Shown here in pieces: positions 53,892 to 62,122 of a stretch of DNA of 64,000 bases. The stretch spans positions 59,568 through 123,567 of the forward strand of contig NZ_JAFVME010000018.1 of NCBI RefSeq assembly GCF_018492665.1. The letters are read 5' to 3'. This DNA is from Pedobacter sp. B4-66 (GTDB taxonomy: Bacteria; Bacteroidota; Bacteroidia; Sphingobacteriales; Sphingobacteriaceae). A model generated the notes under the pieces. It had not been told where the DNA came from, did not search any database, and worked only from the letters and a program-made list of their open reading frames with translations. The position numbers were made by a program, and so were the translations under genes. Within the stretch, counting starts at the first letter, position 1. Every line of letters starts with the position of its first letter.

Positions 53892-55763
53892 TTAATTTTT
53901 TACTAATGAAAAATCCTCAATAGGTTCATTAATGTTTTTTAGCGTGTATGGAGTGATGTCAAATTCAAGGAAAATTGTAGTGCCTGAAGCTGATGAGGAA
54001 AGTTCGAAAATTCCGCCTTTTGCAATAGTTCTTAGTCGCATATTGTTTAATCCCATTCCATTAACACCAATTGATGTGGCATCCATTCCCTTGCCATCAT
54101 CTTCAATAGTTAGGTTTAATACATTATTGCTGTTTGATAGCTGAACAATTACCTCTTTGGCACTCGCATGCTTAATAACGTTAGTTAAGCCTTCCTGAAC
54201 TGTTCGATAGATGAAAAGCTCAAAGTCACTATTGTATCTGTCCACATTTCCAATTGAGTAGTAAACAACATTTAATGTTGATCCATTTGTCTTCTCACAT
54301 AATGAAGCAATGGAGGTGTTTAGTCCTTTTTGAAATAAAATTTGAGGGGCTAAATTATGTGCTATAGATCTTGTTTCACTTGATGCATTATCCAGCATGA
54401 AAAGCGTTTTTTCAAACGTAGAAGAGGTCGAAAGATAATGATGCTCATCTAATAAAATACTCATTTGCATTTTAGTCACAGATAAAATACCTCCCACACT
54501 ATCATGAAGTTCAAGCGCTAGTCTCGATCTTTCTTTTTCTTCGCCATTAATTAAGGCTTCAAGAATAGCAACTTCTTTTTCTTTCTGAATAAGGTTTAAC
54601 TTGTGATTGTTGGCCTTATGTTTGGCTGAATAAACCAGATAAACAGCCACTGAAATTGCGGCAAGAATTATGGTTGCTAAAACCGCAATTGTTATGTACT
54701 TATTCTTTTCCTGCAGTTCAAGCTTGTTTCTGGAGATGATCAGCTTTTGATCAGAAATTGCCTTTTCTCTTTTAACGCTTCGATGCTCAATTTCCATTCG
54801 ATGTATGGCCGCTTCGTTCTCAACACTAAATAATGAATCTTTTAAAAAGTTGCTTTTTCTGAGGTAATGGAGCGCCTCTTTATGATTGTTTAAGCCGCTG
54901 TAGATATTTGAAGCGAGACTGTACATGTCTCGTAAGCGAGCAGAAGCACCCGCTTGCCTGGCAAGGGGAATAACCATTTTTATATACTTTAAAGCCTCTT
55001 TGTTTTTGTTCGTCGCATGTAACACTCCGGCCAGTGACATATAGATCATACGATCATATTCCTTGTATTGGTGTGCTTTCGAAGTAGAATCGGCTTTTCC
55101 ATAATAATATAGAGAAAACTTATAGTCTTTATGATCTTTATAAGATTGTCCTAAATTTAAATAGGCCAAAATCTCATATGGGTAGTTTTTTGATGCTTTA
55201 CATAATTTAACTACCTCCTTTAAATAGTAAGCCTCTTTATCTAAATTTCCAAATATTCCTTCTCTACTGGATATATCTAGTAATGCGGTAATAAGAGAAG
55301 TTGTGTCCTTAAGTGCTTTGGCAAGTTTATAGGTGGTTTCTGTGTAATAGGTTGCTTTTTTCTTATTTACCAGCGTTAAAAAAACAGAAGATAGATTTGA
55401 ATTTAATTCAAGTTGTTTAACTTGATCCTTCATCAATTCAGCAATCTTTAATCCAGAAAGCCAATTGGCTGTTGCATTTTTAAAGTCTCCGCGATGATAG
55501 TCTTCGGTACCAACACCAATATAAGCATTCACCATTCCTGCTGAATCTTTTGCAACCCTGCTTAGCATTAATGCTTTATTAAAAAAACGTTTGGCTGAGT
55601 CTAATTTGTTTTGTTTATGCTTTTGTTTTCCTAATGAAAGATATTTATTGATCAGTACAGTATCTGCATGACGTTCCCTTGAACTTTTGTTTTTTGCCCC
55701 GACCTGCGAAGAAAAATAAAAGAACAAAATAAATACAGCAAAGTATTTGAGAGGGATGTTCAT
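53892..55763 (-). CDS. TPR sensor histidine kinase (HisKA_3 type), copy 1
   Basis: This 623-residue paralogue of the next gene has the same plan: a signal peptide (YFAVFILFFYFSSQVGAK), TPR-like repeats, a membrane helix (YITIAVLATIILAAISVAVYLVY), phosphoacceptor ELHDSVGG and HATPase motifs DDGKGMD and GMGLNNMRLR. The ends of both proteins are close (SGTTIFLEFDI/V), pointing to tandem duplication. The promoter ends 5 bases before the ATG. No partner response regulator lies in the window, so the target is unknown. Confidence 0.9.
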   Translation of the reverse strand: MNIPLKYFAVFILFFYFSSQVGAKNKSSRERHADTVLINKYLSLGKQKHKQNKLDSAKRFFNKALMLSRVAKDSAGMVNAYIGVGTEDYHRGDFKNATANWLSGLKIAELMKDQVKQLELNSNLSSVFLTLVNKKKATYYTETTYKLAKALKDTTSLITALLDISSREGIFGNLDKEAYYLKEVVKLCKASKNYPYEILAYLNLGQSYKDHKDYKFSLYYYGKADSTSKAHQYKEYDRMIYMSLAGVLHATNKNKEALKYIKMVIPLARQAGASARLRDMYSLASNIYSGLNNHKEALHYLRKSNFLKDSLFSVENEAAIHRMEIEHRSVKREKAISDQKLIISRNKLELQEKNKYITIAVLATIILAAISVAVYLVYSAKHKANNHKLNLIQKEKEVAILEALINGEEKERSRLALELHDSVGGILSVTKMQMSILLDEHHYLSTSSTFEKTLFMLDNASSETRSIAHNLAPQILFQKGLNTSIASLCEKTNGSTLNVVYYSIGNVDRYNSDFELFIYRTVQEGLTNVIKHASAKEVIVQLSNSNNVLNLTIEDDGKGMDATSIGVNGMGLNNMRLRTIAKGGIFELSSSASGTTIFLEFDITPYTLKNINEPIEDFSLVKN

Positions 55764-55767
55764 ATCT

Positions 55768-55795
55768 CAAAGATAATCAATTTCTTATAATCCAA
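55768..55795 (-). promoter_or_regulatory. Promoter of the histidine-kinase pair
   Basis: On the minus strand: TTG (55795-55793), 17 bases, TATCTTTG (55775-55768). The ATG begins only 5 bases downstream, implying a leaderless or near-leaderless transcript. Confidence 0.5.
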
Positions 55796-55821
55796 AAAAG
55801 GGCGAAGGAGACCTTCGCCCT
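55794..55821 (-). terminator. Terminator of the minus-strand lipoprotein gene
   Basis: A 10-bp perfect stem AGGGCGAAGG/CCTTCGCCCT with a 3-nt loop is followed on the minus strand by a T run. A second hairpin with 8-bp arms (55822-55829 and 55838-55845) lies just before it. Confidence 0.88.
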
Positions 55822-55856
55822 GCTTCTGTTTTTAACGACAGAAGCTAGCTTGAACG

Positions 55857-56627
55857 TTATTTGTATTCGAATTTTAGTACAGTATCGTGGTCATCTCCAG
55901 ATACTCTTGTTTTCCCTGTGATCGGGTAGCCATCACCATCGTAAGTAAATGTACTGGTAGAAGAAAACCCTGGGTTTTCACCTAAAGTAATAGCTACATT
56001 TAGTAATTCATTTGTTGAGGAGAATTCAAGAGATTCTCCCGGGGATATTATATATTTTAACAGAGAGGCATACAAAGGAGATTTCTTAGTTCCATAAGTA
56101 AATGCACTGCTAAAGGTTTGCTCTCCGGCAGTAACGTCCATTTTCGAAAGATTCCCGTTTTGATAAGTAAGGGCATATTCTATGGGGTCATCATTACCCT
56201 CTTTGAGTACAATTTTAGACACCTTACCATTAGCCACTGTATATTGAATGGTTTCTGTTGATTTAAGTGTTTGTCCTGTATATGTTTTTCGTGTTCCGGT
56301 AGTCGGTATTCCATTTGCATAGGCAACCTCATAAACTTCTCTTTCTGTATCGGTCTTTGATTCTATCTTGGTTAAATTGCCATTAGCATCGTAACTGTAA
56401 ATTTTAGCTTCAGTGTTGTCTTGTAGATTGTACGAAATCAAGCGGTTCTTATTGTCGTAGGTTAATATGAACACTCTGATTTCACCCTCTTCTGTTTCAG
56501 TTACCTTTGTTAGATATTTTATCTTTCCGTCGTTATTGTCGGGATTGTTATCCTTGTCCTTGTCTTTTTTGCACCCTGCCGCAACAACAACTATTGCTGT
56601 TAGCAGAATTAGTAAATTTTTCTTCAT
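55857..56627 (-). CDS. Lipoprotein with YD/RHS-like strand repeats
   Basis: The 256-residue protein has a lipobox (VVAAGC, Cys at about 19), then an Asp/Lys/Asn-rich linker (KKDKDKDNNPDNNDG). A series of short strands such as RVFILTYDNKNRLISYNLQ, AKIYSYDANGNLTKIES, ALTYQNGNLSKMDV and STFTYDGDGYPITGK resemble Bacteroidota DUF4595-like or YD-repeat lipoproteins. It is probably on the outer-membrane surface. Function is unknown. It ends next to the kinase pair but is separated by a strong terminator. Confidence 0.75.
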   Translation of the reverse strand: MKKNLLILLTAIVVVAAGCKKDKDKDNNPDNNDGKIKYLTKVTETEEGEIRVFILTYDNKNRLISYNLQDNTEAKIYSYDANGNLTKIESKTDTEREVYEVAYANGIPTTGTRKTYTGQTLKSTETIQYTVANGKVSKIVLKEGNDDPIEYALTYQNGNLSKMDVTAGEQTFSSAFTYGTKKSPLYASLLKYIISPGESLEFSSTNELLNVAITLGENPGFSSTSTFTYDGDGYPITGKTRVSGDDHDTVLKFEYK

Positions 56628-56995
56628 GGTTTATTTAATTAATTCAGTGTTTTTCGTAAGCTTACTGTAAGCTTATTTGGCGATAACAAAACTATAAGGA
56701 ATAGTGAGATTGTTCTTTCGTAGAAAGGCCTATTTGTCAAACTACGTATTTGTACTTAGTTTGTGAAAGTGATGTTCGTCAGTAGGTTAGTCGTCCTAAA
56801 ATGGGGAATAATGGAGAGAAAAATACCCATTCTTTTTGTTCATTTTTCGTTTTATGAACAATAATTATCATAAAATAAATGATGGCAAAGTTTTTGTCTT
56901 TTCAAGGTAACAAAATGCTGGATAAATTTATATACAACTGATTTTGGATTAGATTTGCGCGATTTTATAAAAAACTAAATTAATTACTCTAATAG
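56628..56995. other. Intergenic region, no gene seen
   Basis: AT-rich sequence holds a short direct duplication (TAAGCTTA twice, about 56657-56675) and a promoter-like box for the small zinc-ribbon gene. No ORF or RNA gene is recognised. Confidence 0.5.
56950..56957 (+). promoter_or_regulatory. Candidate -7 box of the zinc-ribbon gene
   Basis: TAGATTTG, followed by CGCG, lies 38 bases before the ATG at 56996. The -33 region is only T-rich. Confidence 0.4.
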
Positions 56996-57169
56996 ATGAG
57001 CTATCAAGATTACAAATGCAAGAAGTGCAATACCGATTTTCATTATCAGGTACCACGTGGATTTGTGTTAAAACACTTACTGGGGTTTCTTCCGGTGAGG
57101 ATTTACTGGTGCCCCAAGTGCACCACGAATAGATATGTGTGGGTGGGAGATAAAGCTACTTCCAAGTAG
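56996..57169 (+). CDS. 57-residue zinc-ribbon-like protein
   Basis: The ORF reads MSYQDYKCKKCNTDFHYQVP, then a basic middle (RGFVLKHLLGFLPVRIYW) and a second cysteine pair in WCPKCTTNRYVWV. Two CxxC pairs 31 residues apart are a minimal zinc ribbon. A TAnnTTTG box precedes it. It sits alone between a lipoprotein and a small hypothetical gene; function is unknown. Confidence 0.65.
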   Translation: MSYQDYKCKKCNTDFHYQVPRGFVLKHLLGFLPVRIYWCPKCTTNRYVWVGDKATSK

Positions 57170-57271
57170 ATATTCTTTTAAATAAATACCCATAAATGGG
57201 TATTGTGTCCCTTTTTATTTTGTGTTTCCTTTGAGTAAATATTATTTATTCACTTAAGTGTTTGCGCCTAT

Positions 57272-57691
57272 ATGATGAATTTTTATTCAGTTAAGAATCC
57301 GGGTTTACTTAAAAAAAGGGGTATGGAGAATGAAGTTATAGGTAAGTGGTGTGTTGTCGACGCAGTCGAAGTGAACTATGAAGGAGATATTGAAGTATTC
57401 AGGGGTGATATGGTTTCTGAGGTTGGTGCCTATATCGAATTTAAAGAAAATGGGCAAGGCTATGTTTTCGATCCTATAGCAGGTTCCGATTTATTTACTT
57501 ATGTAGTCTCAGATAGCAGCTTGGTTTTAAAATATCTTGATGAGGATAAGCCGACCACTTGTTACCATGTACGCGAATGGACGGATTCTATCCTTTCTGT
57601 TTACGAAGAGTATATAGAAGATTATGACGGTGAAATTCATAGAGAAGTAATCGAAATTAATTTAAGGAAATACTTACCTAATGCTGATTAA
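57272..57691 (+). CDS. Lipocalin-like hypothetical protein
   Basis: This 139-residue acidic protein may start at 57272 or at Met2; Met18 (GMENEVIGKW) is another option. The GKWCVVDAVEVNY start followed by repeated beta strands (GAYIEFKENGQGYVFDP, FTYVVSDSSLVLKYLDED, ILSVYEEYIEDYDG) resembles lipocalin-like DUFs in Bacteroidota. No signal peptide is seen. It abuts the lipoprotein gene at 57693, so the pair is probably cotranscribed. Function is unknown. Confidence 0.6.
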   Translation: MMNFYSVKNPGLLKKRGMENEVIGKWCVVDAVEVNYEGDIEVFRGDMVSEVGAYIEFKENGQGYVFDPIAGSDLFTYVVSDSSLVLKYLDEDKPTTCYHVREWTDSILSVYEEYIEDYDGEIHREVIEINLRKYLPNAD

Positions 57692-57692
57692 G

Positions 57693-58307
57693 ATGAGAAA
57701 TATTAGCAAATTAATACTCTTGGGATTATTTTCAGTATGCATTGTCGCATGTGAAAAAGGAGGTGAAAACCCCGATGATAACAAAGATCCTGGTAAAGGG
57801 CCTGTTATTGGTAATGGAAATGGGGTTGATAACACCTTGCATATGGCATTTAAAACGCCCGATTGGGAACGCAAGATTGATTGTACGCATTTGGATCTTA
57901 ATCCGATTGGACTTAATGATTCTACCTCATATGTGTCAGCCACCTCTGCCTCTACCAATGAAACATTTTACTTCTCCTTTCCTAAGGATAGTTCGGCAAT
58001 GGTTAAACCATCTAATATTAAAAAGTATCAGATCGTAGTAACAGGGGATAATAAGAGGCCTTTTGAGTTTTCTCAAAAGCTACCAGTAACCGCAGGGGTA
58101 CAAAATAAACTAATTAGCACAGAGGGACTAACTTCCTCTTCTTATAATGAAGTTGTCGAAATTAAATATACAGGTGTTAAAGGTAATTATGCTCAATTTC
58201 AGGTAAAGTGCCGTTACAGTATGAACATGTATGAGGCCTCCAATGAAAGCAACAAGAAATTGGTTACCGGAACTTTCCATTTTAAAGTTAAAACAACGCG
58301 ATTGTAG
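57693..58307 (+). CDS. Hypothetical lipoprotein
   Basis: The protein is 204 residues from the ATG at 57693, chosen because MRNISKLILLGLFSVCIVAC is a lipoprotein signal with lipobox IVAC; a start 4 codons upstream is possible. An Asp/Asn/Gly-rich linker and a beta-rich domain follow (YVSATSASTNETFYFSFPKD, YKIVVTGDN-like, YAQFQVKCRYSMNMYEAS). No family is recognised. Its last 11 codons and following bases are copied in imperfect form at 60045-60086, on the far side of the ATPase gene. Confidence 0.7.
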   Translation: MRNISKLILLGLFSVCIVACEKGGENPDDNKDPGKGPVIGNGNGVDNTLHMAFKTPDWERKIDCTHLDLNPIGLNDSTSYVSATSASTNETFYFSFPKDSSAMVKPSNIKKYQIVVTGDNKRPFEFSQKLPVTAGVQNKLISTEGLTSSSYNEVVEIKYTGVKGNYAQFQVKCRYSMNMYEASNESNKKLVTGTFHFKVKTTRL

Positions 58308-58408
58308 CGCATTGTGATTTAGGGTTAATAATCGTGAAGCAGCCTTGGATAGTCCGAGGCTGTTTTCGTTATATCACCGCCATCTCGGTAACCTATTCAA
58401 TGTAAGTA
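58265..58408 (+). repeat. Direct repeat, left copy, flanking the DUF4143 ATPase gene
   Basis: Two blocks recur at 60045-60125: the 3' end of the lipoprotein gene (58265-58306, nearly identical) and a block including CGCCATCTCGGTAAC (58378 on), which matches the 3' end of the GH26 gene. The left copy has about 70 extra bases, including a terminator, between the blocks. Confidence 0.7.
58340..58366 (+). terminator. Terminator after the lipoprotein gene
   Basis: A 9-bp stem CAGCCTTGG/CCGAGGCTG with one G-U pair and a 5-nt loop is followed by TTTT. Confidence 0.75.
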
Positions 58409-58426
58409 TACAGACACTTCGTTCTA

Positions 58427-59875
58427 CTAATAGGCAGTACTTTTCATTTTAAGTGTGTTTTCTCCAATATTAAAGGCGTACAAAGAGGAAGGTACAAACG
58501 TAAATTGCAAATCACCTACTTCTCTGACACCTCCCTGGTCTAGCGACGTTACTAAAGCATTTTTGAAATCATTTGCTTTACAGAATTGAATTAAACTATT
58601 CAACTCTTGAGGCTTATCGAAATAACGGTTGCTCCATTTAATTTCGACCCCCCAGAGTGGTTTAAATTTCTTGTCGTCTAAAAGAACCAGATCCACTTCA
58701 CCTTCTTTTTTATCCTTCCATCGGGCATAGGTTAAGTCAAGATTTTCCCGGTGCATCCATTGCGACAAAATAGCTGTTTCAACCATATTCCCCATTTCAC
58801 TATCCGTTTCGGTTATTGGAGAAAATAAGGCGGTCCTTAATGAAGGATTTGTTAGGTATACTTTAAAGCTTGTGACTCTTTTTAGTCGCTTTGCATTGAC
58901 ATCTACTTTATTTAGAACTTTAATTAGAAAAGCAGATTCTAAATACTCTAAGTATTTTTTGAGCGTGTCCTTAGGTATTCCACTCTCCCGCGACATCGTT
59001 TCATATGAAAATTCATTGCCAGTATTGTAGGCTATATAAGTAAAAAAGCGATTTAGTTCCTGCACATCTTTAATCCCATATAGACTTGGTAAATCTCTCA
59101 AAAGTACTTTATCTACAATATCATTTTTAACATATCTGCCCATATCACTTTGGATCTTTTCAGATAATACAACCTCTGGATAGCCCCCAAAATTTAAGTA
59201 GTTAACAAACTCTTTATTTAATGCTTTAATATCATGGGTTAAGGTGTAAGGAATTTGGCGGTCGCCGTATTTTATTTCTCCATCTACTACTAGATGATCC
59301 ATGTTTTTTAGGTAAATATATTCCTGAAAGGTCAGTGGTGGTAACATGAAGTCAGTAAATCTTCCAGCACCACTTTCTGTGCTATGCCACTTTAAAGCAG
59401 CGGCAGCCGAACCAGAGACTATAAATTTTGTTTCAGGATAAGAATCTACCAACACCTTCAAGTGACGTTCCCAATCTTTTAAATATTGTACTTCATCGAA
59501 GAAAATATAACATCCATCCAGGTTTTGAAGTTTAACAGCCTCCTTACCTAAAAAAAGCAAATCCTCTAAGCTTAAACTCAAGTAAATAGGATTATCAATG
59601 CCGACAAAAAAGATCTTCTGAGGATTAACTCCATCTTGTAGTAAATTATCTATGGCATGGAACATCATTACCGTTTTTCCTACACGTCTAGGACCCATTA
59701 AAACAACAGCTCTTCGAATATCTTTTTCCTTTACAAAAGGGTAAAATAGATTGAAGTATAGCCTTCTTTGCATTGTTTTATATGCTGATTGTATTTCTTT
59801 AGAGATCCACCAGGGATTTTCATAATGAAGGCGCTCAATAATTTTTTCCGGAGGGATAATACTTGAAATTTTCAT
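58427..59875 (-). CDS. AAA+ ATPase with DUF4143 / nuclease-like C-terminus
   Basis: The protein is 482 residues from the ATG at 59873-59875; a longer frame needs a TTG start inside the -7 box. Walker A is VLMGPRRVGKTVMMFHA, Walker B is YIFFDEVQYLKDWERHLK and sensor 1 is KFIVSGSAAAALKW. A winged-helix region (FSYETMSRESGIPKDTLKKYLEYLE) and the DUF4143 domain end with EVDLVLLDDK...VEIKWS, which fits a PD-(D/E)xK-like fold. These ATPases are widespread and often horizontally acquired, with unknown role. It lies between two imperfect direct repeats, suggesting insertion here. Confidence 0.88.
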   Translation of the reverse strand: MKISSIIPPEKIIERLHYENPWWISKEIQSAYKTMQRRLYFNLFYPFVKEKDIRRAVVLMGPRRVGKTVMMFHAIDNLLQDGVNPQKIFFVGIDNPIYLSLSLEDLLFLGKEAVKLQNLDGCYIFFDEVQYLKDWERHLKVLVDSYPETKFIVSGSAAAALKWHSTESGAGRFTDFMLPPLTFQEYIYLKNMDHLVVDGEIKYGDRQIPYTLTHDIKALNKEFVNYLNFGGYPEVVLSEKIQSDMGRYVKNDIVDKVLLRDLPSLYGIKDVQELNRFFTYIAYNTGNEFSYETMSRESGIPKDTLKKYLEYLESAFLIKVLNKVDVNAKRLKRVTSFKVYLTNPSLRTALFSPITETDSEMGNMVETAILSQWMHRENLDLTYARWKDKKEGEVDLVLLDDKKFKPLWGVEIKWSNRYFDKPQELNSLIQFCKANDFKNALVTSLDQGGVREVGDLQFTFVPSSLYAFNIGENTLKMKSTAY

Positions 59876-59893
59876 AAACTCACTTATTTTAAT

Positions 59894-59901
59894 CAAATAT
59901 A
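59894..59901 (-). promoter_or_regulatory. Candidate -7 box of the DUF4143 ATPase gene
   Basis: The minus strand reads TATATTTG, a perfect TAnnTTTG, 18 bases before the chosen ATG. It overlaps the alternative TTG start and so argues against it. Confidence 0.45.
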
Positions 59902-60044
59902 AGTAAATAAGAAGTTTTAAAACAGTCTATTTGTTGGTATTTTGTATAAATAAGACAATACATTGAGTAATTTTTTACTATCCAGCCACATTGCTCTGTT
60001 TCTATCGTGCCCCATCTAAAATTACAGCTTCAGTGTAGTTCTTA

Positions 60045-60125
60045 CCGAACTTCCCATTTTAAAGTTAAAACAACGCGATTGTAGAATGTTATCGCCATCT
60101 CGGTAACTTGTCTAGTGTAAGTACA
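60045..60125 (+). repeat. Direct repeat, right copy, flanking the DUF4143 ATPase gene
   Basis: It carries a copy of the 3' end of the lipoprotein gene (60045-60086), not preceded here by a gene, joined almost directly to the 3' end of the intact GH26 gene. Confidence 0.7.
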
Positions 60126-61075
60126 TTGGGCGATTTGTAAAGTTTTAGTATTTCTTCCGAAGTGTTTTTGCTAAAGGTTAATTCTGCCCAGCTCATAAAA
60201 AAGGTGTATTTAGGTTGTGCTGCTAATTGCGCTACGGTTGGTAGCTTATCACATTCGCCAATGGCAATGGGTTTACCATTAGAGATACCTACCATGGTAT
60301 TGTATTTTTCCTGCGTGTAACCGCTGCCGTCATATATGTCAAGCGCTGCTACATCCCAGTATTGATCACCAGGATTATAATTTTTTACATCTTCAGCTAA
60401 TATAGGGAAATCCTGCATGTCCCATACCCATATCAAATTATCCAAACCTTTCGTCTTTTGTAAATAGTCGTGTGTTATCTGGTACAATTTCAATGTGCCA
60501 TTACTGCCGGGGCGACCTCCCCACCAGAACTTTCCCTGATTCATTTCGTGCAATGGACGGAACAGTACTTCCACACCATTGTCTTTTAAGATCTGTAAGT
60601 GGGAGGCCACTTCATCCATCATCTCTTTCCAGCGGTTGTTAAGTTTGGTGCCATCGGTTATCAATTCCTGCCATTGCACATCACTAAGGTTGCTTAATAC
60701 ACCTTTGCTATTATCCCATTCACATGGCTGAGAATAGGCCGGACTACAGGCATGCCACATAATGTTTACTAAATAGCCCGCTTTCCATTTACTGATGGCT
60801 TCCTTTATCATAACATTACGGTTGCCAATATTTTCCTTTTGAAAGAGGAAATCGCCACTCCAAAGACCAGGGTATTTGCCTGTTATTTTTTTAGTTTCTT
60901 CTGTCCAGATAGCAGGGGTTGCATTCGGTTCGCGATTGTGTACACCACTGATCGTACTTTTTCCGGATATCTTGTATAGTAACTGGAGGGTTTTAAAATT
61001 AGGTTTCTTTTGAGCACAAACGCTAATTGCTAAGCAGGCACAAATTAGAAAGGGTAGGGGGAGGATTTGTTTCAT
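60089..61075 (-). CDS. GH26 beta-mannanase-like glycoside hydrolase
   Basis: The 328-residue protein has an N-terminal signal (ending VCAQ, about residue 22). GH26 landmarks are STISGVHNREPN, PGLWSGDFLF, VNIMWHACSPAY, the acid/base in FRPLHEMNQGKFWWGG (Glu177) and the nucleophile in PIAIGECDKLP (Glu274). It hydrolyses internal beta-1,4-mannosidic bonds of mannans; the secreted form is typical of glycan foragers. The 3' end of this gene is partly duplicated at 58378-58408. Confidence 0.92.
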   Translation of the reverse strand: MKQILPLPFLICACLAISVCAQKKPNFKTLQLLYKISGKSTISGVHNREPNATPAIWTEETKKITGKYPGLWSGDFLFQKENIGNRNVMIKEAISKWKAGYLVNIMWHACSPAYSQPCEWDNSKGVLSNLSDVQWQELITDGTKLNNRWKEMMDEVASHLQILKDNGVEVLFRPLHEMNQGKFWWGGRPGSNGTLKLYQITHDYLQKTKGLDNLIWVWDMQDFPILAEDVKNYNPGDQYWDVAALDIYDGSGYTQEKYNTMVGISNGKPIAIGECDKLPTVAQLAAQPKYTFFMSWAELTFSKNTSEEILKLYKSPNVLTLDKLPRWR

Positions 61076-62002
61076 ATTACCTGATCTTACTGCTCTGCCA
61101 ATATACTTACCAAAATTCTAAAAGCCGAAAAAACTTATTTAAGAAATTGCATATTGAATTTTCTGAGTTTGAATGTATTGACATACAGAGTAAGATGACT
61201 CCTAAGATGAAGTGTGAGCGTTAGGGCGAATCGCTTGTATTGTATTCAAAAAGTTACGTGTATTTGTTTTCAAATTTAAACTAGCAAATTGTCTCCTGGG
61301 TGATTGATTTTTAGTGTAATCGTTGATAGTGTATTTGTCACGTTAAGTTTGGTGACTTAAAGAATATTCTTTTGATAAAGGAAATTTTTTATTAAATTGT
61401 ATCTACCATTTAACCCGATGAAATAATGCTTTCGAAAAATGATAAATTTTTGATATTCCAACCATATCGAAGGATTTGTTCGATCCTTTAGATTACCCAA
61501 TTTTTTTGGTTTAAGGGAGTTTCTAACCCTAGGAAGATCTCGAGACATATTAGATATTGATGATAATGGGATAGCTGCTGTTTAAAAATTAGGCCTTCCT
61601 TTCATAGTGGACTTAAAATAGAGGAAGGTAAGTTTAAAGGAGCAGCACTGTGTGGTACGAATAACGGAATAAAAGGGATGGGATCTGGGCAAAAGATCGC
61701 CCTATGAGTTTCAATTGTGGTAAATAAGCTAGTCGAAAAGTAAAAGAACTGGTTTGAAGAAGCAGAAAAATATTTTATTCTAATAGTTTTAGTTAATCGA
61801 TGCGAACTAGTGGATCTTACGGTTTAGATGAAATTTAATATTTGTTGGAATAAACATTGAATGACTTTGTACAAAAAGGGGGCGGCTGGTTGCAACGGAA
61901 AAGCCCCCAATAACTAGCATGGATGTTATAAAAAACATGCCGCATGAAGTAGCCCGGCGTGGTAGGGTTACAAAATTTAAATCACTAAATTTTATACAAA
62001 AA
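61076..62002. other. Gene-poor stretch before the peptide gene
   Basis: No ORF here resembles a known family. Several short open stretches (for example about 61140-61222 plus and 61357-61548 minus) are interrupted by stops and could be decayed genes. The right end holds a promoter-like pair (61841-61869), a GGGGGC/GCCCCC hairpin (61878-61908) and an 8-bp inverted repeat (61972-61993), which form the 5' leader of the six-Cys peptide gene. Confidence 0.5.
61841..61869 (+). promoter_or_regulatory. Candidate promoter of peptide gene 1
   Basis: TTTG (61841-61844), 17 bases, TGACTTTG (61862-61869; one mismatch to TAnnTTTG). It would give a transcript with a leader of about 125 bases. Confidence 0.35.
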
Positions 62003-62122
62003 ATGAAAAAATTAAACTTAAAAGACTTAACCTTTCAGAGGGGTGAAGTTTTAACCAGGAGTCAGTTGAAAAATGTATTGGGTGGCGGAGGTAGCTCGGC
62101 AAGTGGTAGTGGAAGTGGTAGT
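61965..62122 (+). repeat. Inverted repeat arm 1 (leader, signal and linker of peptide gene 1)
   Basis: The DNA from GGGTTAC (61965-61971) through the leader and Ser-Gly linker codons recurs in inverted orientation at 63829-63988. Identity is high in the 40 bases before the ATG and across the leader codons. The upstream block contains AAAATTTA-aatcac-TAAATTTT. Confidence 0.8.

Noticed and set aside
57742..58038. 98-residue open frame on the plus strand
   Set aside because: It is a shifted frame of the lipoprotein gene that has a proper lipobox.
61919..62002. N-terminal extension of peptide 1 giving a 110-residue protein
   Set aside because: The matching DNA before peptide 2 is out of frame with its ATG, and the leader MKKLNLKDL is the expected start.
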